From positions 1 through 8,110 of the forward strand of contig WRAL01000049.1 of NCBI GenBank assembly GCA_009780285.1: a stretch of DNA of 8,110 nt, in the 5' to 3' direction. Made by a program: the position numbers and the translations under genes. The notes beneath the pieces were generated by a model, which saw only the letters and a program-made list of their open reading frames with translations, was not told where the DNA came from and ran no database searches. This document shows, piece after piece, positions 1 to 5,345 of the stretch (positions are counted from its first letter, which is position 1; each line of letters starts with the position of its first letter). The stretch comes from Treponema sp. (GTDB lineage: Bacteria; Spirochaetota; Spirochaetia; Treponematales; Breznakiellaceae).

Positions 1-217
<217 letters not shown>

Positions 218-2077
218 ATGAAAAAAGTATTTTTCGCGGCTATCGCCGCCATGACGCTTGGGCTTTTGAGTTGCCCAAACCCTACGGGCGGTAATGGCGG
301 GAAACCGGGCGAGCGGCTTGTCGAGAACCAGTGGGCAAACGGCAATATCGCTGTAGCGGAAGGAACGGCCGAGTTCACGATTGCCGGCATCGCAGGCGTT
401 ACTTACTACATTTGGATAAACCAAGGCAGGGGGCCAGGTTACGGAGACGGCGCCAAAACTTTGAGAGGAGTCCTTAGCGCCTTTTACGCCGACGGAAGCG
501 TGATATTTGACGAGTATTGGGGCGAATGGGCTTCTCCTGAATCGTTCACTCCGGAAACAAACGGAACGGTTACCGTGAGGGTAAGAGCGCTGGAGAACTA
601 CACGGGAACCTTTAGCCTCGTCTACGGCACCGAAAATAAAAGACCCCCCGTGCCCGTCGTCATGCCCGCAAGCGCCACGCATCTCGCGGAAAACGCGTGG
701 GCGGACGGCTCGATTGCCGCGGTCGGCGGCGAGGCGTGGTACTCGTTCGATGCCGCCGCCGACACGGAATACCGCATCTGGACGAACGCCTCCAGTGGCG
801 GCGATGGCTCGAAAACTTTGGCCGTAATGCTGTCCGCCTACAATACGGACGGAAGCGAAGTTTTTCTCGGAGCCGGCAATTTATGGCAGGGTCCGCGTGT
901 AATCAAACCGGATTCGGCCGGCAGGATTTGGATCAGAGTGAACGGTAGTCGTTCGGCCGGCACCTTCGGCATTGTATACAGCGCGGGCAACGTAAGGCCG
1001 GCGTTACCAGTTGACTTGCCTTTCGATGATGCCAGTGCCCTCACTGAAAACCAATGGACGGACGGCGAGATTGCCGCCACGGCTAGGGAACTCTGGTACG
1101 CCTTCGATGTCGAGCAAGGAAAAACCTACCGCATTTGGTGGAATGACCAGTATGGAGGCGACCGCAGCAAAAGCCTTGAGGCGGCGGCAGACGCCTGGAG
1201 CGAAGACGGCGGCGAAATAGCGATCGGGAGGACCTATGGTTTTAACAACCCTATTACCTTCACGCCGACTTCAACTGGCACGGTTTACGTAAGGGTTCGG
1301 GGCAGCAGCGCTTCCAACACCGGCACCTTTGCCATGACATACAGCACGGGCAGTGCAAGGCCGACGCTTCCTGCCCCCGACTTTCCTTCTGATGCCATTG
1401 TCCTTGCGGAAAACCAATGGACGGACGGCGAGATTACCGCCACGGCTGGGGAACTTTGGTACTCGTTCCCCGTCGTCGCCGGCGCCGAGTACCGCGTCTG
1501 GTGGAATGGCGGGTATCGAGGCAACGGCAGCAAAAGCCTTATTGGGGCGGTAGGCGCTTGGTACGAGGATGGCAGCGAAATTGAAGGGGGGACCAGTGAT
1601 TTGAACAGACCGATTACCTTCACGCCGGCTTCCTCCAGCACGGTTTACGTAAGGGCACGGGGGAATTATGCTTCCTTCACTGGCACCTTCGGCATTGTGT
1701 ACGGCATGGGCAGCGCAAGGCCGGCGCTTCCTGCCCCCGACTTTCCTTCTGATGCCATTGTCCTTGCGGAAAACCAATGGACGGACGGCGAGATTACCGC
1801 CACGGTTAGGGAAATTTGGTACTCGTTCCCCGTCGTCGCCGGCACCGAGTACCGCGTCTACGGCAGCCAAAGCCTTGAGGCGGCGATAGACGCCTGGCAC
1901 GAGGACGGCAGCGAAATTGCAGTCGGGCGAACCTGGGGTTTTTACACCCCGATTACCTTCACGCCGACTTCCGACGGCGCGGTTTGGGTAAGGGTTCGGG
2001 GGACTCAAACTTCCATCGCCGGCACCTTCGGCATTGTGTACAGCACAGGCGACACAAGGCCGGCGATAACGCCGTAA
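218..2077 (+). CDS. Lipoprotein with five tandem ~120-residue repeats
   Basis: This 619-aa protein is predicted to be exported and lipid-anchored. I do not recognise a named family. The N-terminus is a lipoprotein signal: two lysines, a hydrophobic stretch, then the lipobox L16-L17-S18-C19, with Cys19 as the likely lipidated residue. A short Gly/Pro linker leads into five repeats starting near residues 36, 158, 277, 398 and 518. Each has an ENQW-x-DG opening, a WYSF strand, a YR(I/V)WWN segment, GSKSL, a DGSEI strand, FTPTS, VYVRVRG, and a closing GTFGIVYS followed by RP. The spacing and aromatic pattern suggest a beta-sandwich, perhaps like bacterial pre-peptidase C-terminal (PPC) domains; this is inference. 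Repeat 5 lacks about 8 residues around WWN. The start chosen is ATG 218, because AAGGA at 206-210 sits 7 nt upstream and the lipoprotein signal begins there; a GTG at 179 would add 13 unneeded residues. A surface or adhesive role is a guess. Confidence 0.85.
   Translation: MKKVFFAAIAAMTLGLLSCPNPTGGNGGKPGERLVENQWANGNIAVAEGTAEFTIAGIAGVTYYIWINQGRGPGYGDGAKTLRGVLSAFYADGSVIFDEYWGEWASPESFTPETNGTVTVRVRALENYTGTFSLVYGTENKRPPVPVVMPASATHLAENAWADGSIAAVGGEAWYSFDAAADTEYRIWTNASSGGDGSKTLAVMLSAYNTDGSEVFLGAGNLWQGPRVIKPDSAGRIWIRVNGSRSAGTFGIVYSAGNVRPALPVDLPFDDASALTENQWTDGEIAATARELWYAFDVEQGKTYRIWWNDQYGGDRSKSLEAAADAWSEDGGEIAIGRTYGFNNPITFTPTSTGTVYVRVRGSSASNTGTFAMTYSTGSARPTLPAPDFPSDAIVLAENQWTDGEITATAGELWYSFPVVAGAEYRVWWNGGYRGNGSKSLIGAVGAWYEDGSEIEGGTSDLNRPITFTPASSSTVYVRARGNYASFTGTFGIVYGMGSARPALPAPDFPSDAIVLAENQWTDGEITATVREIWYSFPVVAGTEYRVYGSQSLEAAIDAWHEDGSEIAVGRTWGFYTPITFTPTSDGAVWVRVRGTQTSIAGTFGIVYSTGDTRPAITP
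1365..1445 (+). repeat. Identical 81-bp copy in lipoprotein repeat 4 (pairs with 1725-1805)
   Basis: Bases 1365-1445 are identical to 1725-1805, an offset of exactly 360 bp (120 codons). Similarity continues beyond this core with scattered mismatches to about 1499 and 1859. The other repeats of the protein are far more diverged in DNA. Copies 4 and 5 therefore look like a recent in-frame duplication or a gene-conversion product. Confidence 0.9.
1725..1805 (+). repeat. Identical 81-bp copy in lipoprotein repeat 5 (pairs with 1365-1445)
   Basis: This is the second copy of the 360-bp-offset pair. Just after the near-identical stretch, repeat 5 goes directly from YRV to YGSQS where repeat 4 has a WWN-containing loop. 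That is a net in-frame loss of 24 nt. Confidence 0.9.
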
Positions 2078-2082
2078 GCAAG

Positions 2083-2110
2083 AGGGGAAACGCCGTCCGG
2101 CGTTTCCCCT
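2083..2110. terminator. Hairpin terminator between convergent genes
   Basis: AGGGGAAACGCC (2083-2094) and GGCGTTTCCCCT (2099-2110) form a perfect 12-bp stem with a 4-nt loop (GTCC), six bases after the lipoprotein stop codon. The leftward operon converges on it from the other side, so it could serve both strands. Neither side has a clear T-run, so it is not a textbook rho-independent terminator. Confidence 0.65.
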
Positions 2111-2139
2111 TGCCTTCAAGCCCGCGAGCTTTGATGCCT

Positions 2140-2203
2140 TCATCGCCGCGGCAATCTCAAAGCAGTAATCGCCGAGCTTTTCGATGCGGCGCGTCGAGCC
2201 GGC
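2140..2203 (-). pseudogene. Possible PhoU-like gene remnant
   Basis: On the minus strand, a short open stretch just after an in-frame stop (TAA at 2206-2204) reads RRIEKLGDYCFEIAAAMK. It resembles the conserved helix E-R-I-G-D-x-x-x-N-I-A of PhoU domains, also found at the C-terminus of Na/phosphate cotransporter II-like proteins. The stretch directly upstream in another frame reads AISRLD, as expected if a frameshift broke the gene. No start codon, ribosome site or further PhoU sequence is present. The match is short and could be chance. Confidence 0.22.
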
Positions 2204-2214
2204 TTATGGCCTTC

Positions 2215-2610
2215 CTATTTAACAAGCCTGAAAGTATACGTTTCCCTTGGCGCCCTGTTTTGCAGATAATCGCCGTAGCCGATAAACTCAATGGCAAGGT
2301 CCTCAAAAATTACATTGGGCAGATGCAGGTTCATTAGGTTAAGCCGTCTTGCGGACACTATGTAGAACGGCGCCAATACAGAGGCTTGGTTGTCCGCGAT
2401 TTCAACGAGGTAGCGATTTTGGCTTGCATCAAAGTCAATAACCCGCAAAAGCCCAAGCGGAATGTCGATTTGTTCGCCGGCCTGGAAAACGCCCCGCGTC
2501 GCGCTCCCGAAAAGCAGGCCCTCGATCAGTTTGCTTAAGTTTTCCTGCGCGTAGGAAGCCGCCGTAATGCCAACCAAAAGCGCCGCGAAGCAAGCCGCTT
2601 TTTTGTTCAT
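2215..2610 (-). CDS. Small secreted protein of unknown function (131 aa)
   Basis: The N-terminus is a clean Sec signal peptide: MNKK, then a hydrophobic core, then AASYAQ with likely cleavage after Ala near residue 21. The mature part is about 110 aa and mixes hydrophobic and polar residues in a beta-rich looking pattern (IDIPLGLLRVIDFD, YLVEIADN, APFYIVSARR). It has no cysteine pairs or membrane spans and I do not recognise it. A purine-rich AAGGGGGG lies a few bases before the ATG at 2610. It is the last gene of the leftward cluster, 81 nt after the preceding gene, and runs towards the 2083-2110 hairpin. A weak promoter-like pair (TTGCGG, 17 bp, CATTAT on the minus strand) in that 81-nt gap could allow separate expression. 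The product is probably periplasmic or outer-membrane associated. Confidence 0.75.
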   Translation of the reverse strand: MNKKAACFAALLVGITAASYAQENLSKLIEGLLFGSATRGVFQAGEQIDIPLGLLRVIDFDASQNRYLVEIADNQASVLAPFYIVSARRLNLMNLHLPNVIFEDLAIEFIGYGDYLQNRAPRETYTFRLVK

Positions 2611-2691
2611 GCAATTCCCCCCTTGGAATTTTTTGCCATCACCCTATAATGCCGTAAAACCTTCGATGCCGCAAGGCTTGCCTGGGTGGGT

Positions 2692-3264
2692 TTATAGCTG
2701 TATTCTGTCGGCCCTTTGTTGCCTTAAGGCTGCGCCAATACGATCCTGGATTGTCTCGTCATAATAGACAATGCCCACGCCTGCTCCTACATGGAAGTTA
2801 AACTGGTTGTACAGATCCACAACATTTACAACAATTGTCATGTTTTCATTAAAGAACCTGACAAACTGAGTCCTGCTATTCATAATTCCGCCTTGCGACG
2901 AATTTGTTGGGCCATCACTGCTGTTAAAACGTCCATAAATCGATACGAGTCTGTCCAGGATCGCTCTAACTGTGTCTGCATTCACGTCATCATAGCCCAC
3001 GAAAACACGATACAGTTTATTTTCGTAGAAATAAAATTTACGGCTCGCTATGCCGCCGCCTACGTTGGTCTGGGTAAATTCCCTGACCCCGACAGAAGCT
3101 TCTTCCGACGGCACTTCCTGTAACCCAGGATATGCCTGAGTTACGGCCTGCACCGTTGATCCCCAGGGAACCCTGTCGTAACCGATTATCGGCGTTCCCT
3201 GCTGCGCGAAAACCGAAATCCCAAACGTAACAAAAAATGCAAAACCAAATCCAAGCCTTTTCAT
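2692..3264 (-). CDS. Secreted protein of unknown function (190 aa)
   Basis: The signal peptide is MKRLGFGFAFFVTFGISVFA with predicted cleavage at VFA/QQ. The mature protein starts with a VPWGSTVQAVTQAYPGL segment: a short PWG turn, then a helix ending in AYP. A strand pair FYFYENKLYRVFVGYDD and a helix AILDRLVSIYGRF follow. In my experience this pattern (PWG, AYP, KLYRV) occurs in small periplasmic proteins of treponemes, but I cannot name a function. The start is firm: ATG 3264 overlaps the stop of the preceding TM2 gene as ATGA, and AGGAGG (3276-3271 on the minus strand) lies 6 nt upstream inside that gene. This implies translational coupling and a related role. There is no lipobox, so a soluble periplasmic or secreted protein is most likely. 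Confidence 0.8.
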   Translation of the reverse strand: MKRLGFGFAFFVTFGISVFAQQGTPIIGYDRVPWGSTVQAVTQAYPGLQEVPSEEASVGVREFTQTNVGGGIASRKFYFYENKLYRVFVGYDDVNADTVRAILDRLVSIYGRFNSSDGPTNSSQGGIMNSRTQFVRFFNENMTIVVNVVDLYNQFNFHVGAGVGIVYYDETIQDRIGAALRQQRADRIQL

Positions 3265-4067
3265 GCGGTTCCTCCTCTCGTAGCGGTTCTTTTCAAGGGA
3301 TAGCCCTTTTTATCCTTGAACTCATTCGAGCAAATATTTATCAGGTCAATTATCCACCATACAAGCGAGATAGGAAAGCAAAAAATAAATAGTATGATAA
3401 GGTTACGACTATAATAAGGTGAACCAATTAGAAATACGAATGTAGCAGTAGTAATTAGGCCCATAATACACATAGCCGCCCCAGATTTGACTCTGCCGAT
3501 GTAGAAACGGTGAAGGGCAAGCCAACTCATAAAAATACAGAGCAATAATACTGTCGTCTTATTCTTGGGTGCATATTCTTCTGGGTATTCCTCTTCTTCT
3601 GGATAACAAAGCGGAAAGCCATTTTTATCAGTAAATGTACCGTTATGTATCCTGGCAATATCCACAGCCCATAAAACCAAGCATCCAAGAACTAACAGTA
3701 TATTTGTGTTTACACTGGTGCCTAAAACCAGAGCTCTAGGAAGAGATGCTGTATAATCCAAGGTACTTAGGAGAAAGAAGAAAAAAAACAATACACATCT
3801 AAAGAATCCGTCCAGTTTTTTTCCCACGTAAAAATGGTGCACGCCCCAAAAACCCAAAAAGAGACAAAGTAAAAATGCTTTCAGCCTGTTCTTGGGAGCG
3901 TATCCGATGGGATAGTCGAACGTTTTCCAATTTCCAACTTTTCTAACTAGTTTTCCATCAAACTTAGCCAGATCACTTTTACCTACCGCGCCGCCCACCT
4001 TCGCGCCGCAGCTCTGGCAAAAAGCCGCCGCTTCCTGTAATTCCTTTCCGCAATTTGCGCAAAACAT
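3261..4067 (-). CDS. Zinc-ribbon membrane protein with two TM2 domains
   Basis: This is a 268-aa predicted inner-membrane protein. Residues 3-20 form a zinc ribbon: CxxC (Cys3, Cys6) and CxxC (Cys17, Cys20) in MFCANCGKEL...FCQSCG. A soluble linker leads to two TM2 domains, about residues 58-152 and 167-257. Each has a YAPKN lead-in, a hydrophobic helix, the TM2 signature H-x-F-Y-x-G (HHFYVG, HRFYIG), a second hydrophobic block ending in D(I/L), and a closing DK-x-G-(F/Y)-PL. The halves are clearly a duplication; an acidic PEEEEYPEE linker joins them. TM2 proteins usually have one such domain, and their function in bacteria is poorly known. I chose ATG 4067 over ATG 4079, because GGAGG (4077-4073) sits 5 nt before it and the protein then starts with the typical MFC. 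The gene lies 42 nt after the mini-protein gene and overlaps the next gene by 4 nt. Its interior is AT-rich. Confidence 0.85.
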   Translation of the reverse strand: MFCANCGKELQEAAAFCQSCGAKVGGAVGKSDLAKFDGKLVRKVGNWKTFDYPIGYAPKNRLKAFLLCLFLGFWGVHHFYVGKKLDGFFRCVLFFFFFLLSTLDYTASLPRALVLGTSVNTNILLVLGCLVLWAVDIARIHNGTFTDKNGFPLCYPEEEEYPEEYAPKNKTTVLLLCIFMSWLALHRFYIGRVKSGAAMCIMGLITTATFVFLIGSPYYSRNLIILFIFCFPISLVWWIIDLINICSNEFKDKKGYPLKRTATRGGTA

Positions 4068-4109
4068 CGTTACCTCCATTTTCCTTCGCGACCCTCTGTC
4101 GCGCGCTCT

Positions 4110-4313
4110 TCAAAAATCCCCTGCGGGGCTTGCGCTGGCTGCAATTTCGGCCTTGGCGGTTTTGGGCGGGGAATCGGCCTTTTCGCCGGAGGTGGCCTTC
4201 TGCCTGTCCAGAAGCCCTTCGGCCAGCCTGAGGATTTCCTCTTTTTCCCCGGAGTTAAGCTGTTCGTATGCCCTGCGCAGCCTGTCCAGCCCTCCGTCGT
4301 CGCGCCCAACCAC
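4110..4313 (-). CDS. 67-aa helical mini-protein resembling the regulator's tail
   Basis: This is a small acidic-helical protein with no DNA-binding domain. Residues 9-39 are a predicted amphipathic helix pair (LDRLRRAYEQL, then EKEEILRLAEGLL), followed by a low-complexity Lys/Ala/Pro/Ser tail. Residues 9-37 align without gaps to residues 79-107 of the divergent XRE regulator, with 10 of 29 identical including L, RL, Y, QL, L, E and LL. This kind of tail is common after XRE helix-turn-helix domains. The start is GTG 4313; AAGGA at 4327-4323 lies 9 nt upstream, and a strong promoter stands just before it. No in-frame ATG is available. It is the first gene of the leftward operon. By inference it may bind the regulator through the shared tail and modulate it. 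It could instead be a remnant of a regulator or a leader peptide. Confidence 0.6.
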   Translation of the reverse strand: MVGRDDGGLDRLRRAYEQLNSGEKEEILRLAEGLLDRQKATSGEKADSPPKTAKAEIAASASPAGDF

Positions 4314-4328
4314 AGCGTACCATCCTTC

Positions 4329-4343
4329 GACCTATTATAGGTC
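4329..4343. promoter_or_regulatory. Palindromic operator candidate
   Basis: GACCTATTATAGGTC is a perfect 7-bp inverted repeat around a single central T. It begins 3 bp downstream of the -10 box of the leftward promoter and covers the predicted start of transcription near 4340. A dimeric repressor bound here would block initiation. The neighbouring XRE regulator is the natural candidate. Confidence 0.65.
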
Positions 4344-4346
4344 TAT

Positions 4347-4375
4347 ATTATATCGTATACAGATTAAGCCGTCAA
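4347..4375 (-). promoter_or_regulatory. Sigma-70 promoter of the mini-protein/TM2 operon
   Basis: Read on the minus strand: TTGACG (-35, 4375-4370), a 17-bp spacer, TATAAT (-10, 4352-4347). The match is 5/6 and 6/6 to consensus with ideal spacing. The predicted start lies near 4340, inside the palindrome, and leaves a short leader of about 27 nt before GTG 4313. A promoter this strong that overlaps an operator is typical of a repressed unit. Confidence 0.8.
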
Positions 4376-4383
4376 TATGCAAA

Positions 4384-4427
4384 GCGCGAAACGCGCGTGT
4401 TTTTGCCGGCTTTCGGCTTGCGCAAAA
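4384..4427. promoter_or_regulatory. Hairpins in the regulator's leader region
   Basis: GCGCG-AAA-CGCGC (4384-4396) is followed by GTGTTTTT, resembling a small terminator on the plus strand. Next, TTTTGC (4401-4406) pairs with GCAAAA (4422-4427). They lie between the divergent promoter and the regulator gene. They could insulate the two units or act as an attenuator for the regulator. No good plus-strand promoter was found; TTGCGC (4419-4424), 17 bp, TAGATT (4442-4447) is a weak candidate. Confidence 0.35.
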
Positions 4428-4475
4428 GGGCAATCTGTACTAGATTAAGGAACCCTTGGAAATAGATAGGTGCGC

Positions 4476-4838
4476 ATGGACGGAGTCAACGAGCGGATAA
4501 AACAGGTCAGAGCCTCCGTGGGCATTCCCCAGCGGGAATTCGCGAGCCGGGTGTTTATAAGCCAAAGCACCTTCGGCGAGATCGAAACCGGCGTGAGGCG
4601 CGTCAACGAGCGCATCATCCAGCTTATTTCCACGCGATTCAACGTCAGCAGGGAATGGCTGAAAACCGGCGCCGGCGAAATGTTCCAAAGCGAAAGGCCG
4701 GACATGCAGCTGGAGCGCCTGATCGACATATACCGCCAGCTTGAAAAGCCCTTGCAGGATTACCTTTTGGAGCAGTCCGAGGCCCTGCTCAAGCTCCACG
4801 ACGAAAACACGATACAGAAAAAGCCGGATGACGATTGA
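4476..4838 (+). CDS. XRE-family helix-turn-helix regulator
   Basis: This 120-aa protein is a predicted DNA-binding regulator. Residues 5-63 form an XRE/Cro-C1-type five-helix domain: NERIKQVRASVG (helix 1), PQREFASRV (helix 2), SQSTFGEIETG (recognition helix 3), NERIIQLISTRFNVSREWLKTG (helices 4-5). The WLKTG-GEMF ending is typical of short XRE regulators with phage-repressor ancestry. Residues 79-107 (LERLIDIYRQL...LLEQSEALLKL) form a helical tail probably used for dimerisation, and this is the part shared with the mini-protein. ATG 4476 is preferred, with AGG 5 nt upstream; GTG 4470 is an alternative adding two residues. The gene diverges from the TM2 operon and its 138-nt upstream region carries the palindrome. 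By inference it represses that operon. A 7-bp stem (CGGAAAA 4874-4880, TTTTCCG 4892-4898) downstream may end transcription. Confidence 0.8.
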   Translation: MDGVNERIKQVRASVGIPQREFASRVFISQSTFGEIETGVRRVNERIIQLISTRFNVSREWLKTGAGEMFQSERPDMQLERLIDIYRQLEKPLQDYLLEQSEALLKLHDENTIQKKPDDD

Positions 4839-4949
4839 GTTCATGCCTACACTCAAGTTTGAGGGCGTTTTATCGGAAAAAAATTCGGCGATTTTCCGGG
4901 AACGGCGCCTTAATCCTGGGCGCGGCCTGGCGGGCCTAAAAGCGCGGGC

Positions 4950-4955
4950 TATAAT
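4950..4955 (+). promoter_or_regulatory. -10 box of hicB, probably leaderless
   Basis: A perfect TATAAT ends 6 nt before the hicB ATG, so transcription should begin at or next to the start codon. The -35 side is poor (CTGGCG at 17-bp spacing, 3/6). There is no properly spaced Shine-Dalgarno site; AAGG sits 1 nt before the ATG. Confidence 0.45.
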
Positions 4956-4961
4956 CAAGGC

Positions 4962-5138
4962 ATGGAGCTATCATACACGTATTACGAGGAAGACGGCTGG
5001 TATATCGGCTATTTCGACGATTTCCCCGACCACCTGACGCAGGGGCAAACCTTGGAAGAGCTTGAAATGATGCTGGCCGATCTGTGCGACTGCCTCGAAC
5101 TGTCAAAATACCGCAAGCGTATCCTCAAGCTCGCATGA
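4962..5138 (+). CDS. hicB: HicB-like antitoxin (58 aa)
   Basis: This is a short protein of the HicB antitoxin type, the partner that neutralises the HicA mRNA interferase. The N-terminal half has the partial RNase H-like pattern of HicB: YTYYEEDGWYIGYFDDFPD (strands with W/Y-x-G-Y and a D-F-P turn), then LTQGQTLEELEMML with the hallmark T-Q-G-x-T-L-E-E-L, then a short basic end KYRKRILKLA. At 58 aa it is at the short end for the family, and it lacks the C-terminal DNA-binding domain found in longer HicBs. The start is ATG 4962. Its stop overlaps the ATG of the hicA-like gene (ATGA), the usual tight coupling of such pairs. The partner toxin looks broken, so this may now be an orphan antitoxin. 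Confidence 0.75.
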   Translation: MELSYTYYEEDGWYIGYFDDFPDHLTQGQTLEELEMMLADLCDCLELSKYRKRILKLA

Positions 5139-5254
5139 AGCGACAGGACTTGATACGCGTCATTCTCGCCAAAGGAGCCGTATTTGCGCGGATGGAGGCG
5201 GGTCCATCGCGCAAGCAATCGTGCACGAAAATCAATTTTGCCGGAAAAATTAAC

Positions 5255-5280
5255 CACGGAGGACACGGAGTTACACGGAG
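5255..5280. repeat. Three CACGGAG heptamers
   Basis: CACGGAG occurs at 5255-5261, 5264-5270 and 5274-5280, spaced by 9 and 10 bases, in an element reading TTAACCACGGAGGACACGGAG and onward. Very similar short sequences are scattered between genes in many bacterial genomes. Misannotated ORFs containing NSVSSVVN are their usual trace, and the minus strand here gives exactly that. The copy sits inside the remains of hicA. Confidence 0.7.
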
Positions 5281-5302
5281 GGAGAGCGGGCATTGGCACG
5301 CG

Positions 5303-5337
5303 GGCGTCGCGTTGAAGCTCTGCTTTAGCGCGACGCC
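5303..5337. terminator. Strong 16-bp hairpin after rpe
   Basis: GGCGTCGCG (5303-5311) pairs with CGCGACGCC (5329-5337). The inner bases continue the helix through TTG/TAG (including two G-U pairs) and AAGC/GCTT to a 3-nt TCT loop. It lies just beyond the rpe stop codon on rpe's strand and may end rpe transcription, although no T-run follows. It may equally be part of the repeat element next to it. Confidence 0.5.
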
Positions 5338-5345
5338 TTGCCCCC

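Noticed and set aside
218..2077. CRISPR array (from the regular repeats)
   Set aside because: The repeats are 360 bp, in frame and protein-coding. No 25-40 bp repeat with unique spacers exists here.
1271..2143. 290-aa open frame on the minus strand
   Set aside because: It is antisense to the repeat lipoprotein and mirrors its repeats. It has no ribosome site or recognisable domain, and its openness follows from the codon bias of the real gene.
4068..4079. Longer start MEVT for the TM2 protein
   Set aside because: ATG 4079 is only 3 nt from a possible AAGGA, while GGAGG is ideally placed for ATG 4067 and the zinc ribbon normally starts MFC.
4070..4309. 79-aa minus-strand frame overlapping the mini-protein
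   Set aside because: It is in another frame, rich in Pro, Lys and Arg without any pattern, whereas the 67-aa frame has the helix matching the regulator's tail and a placed ribosome site.
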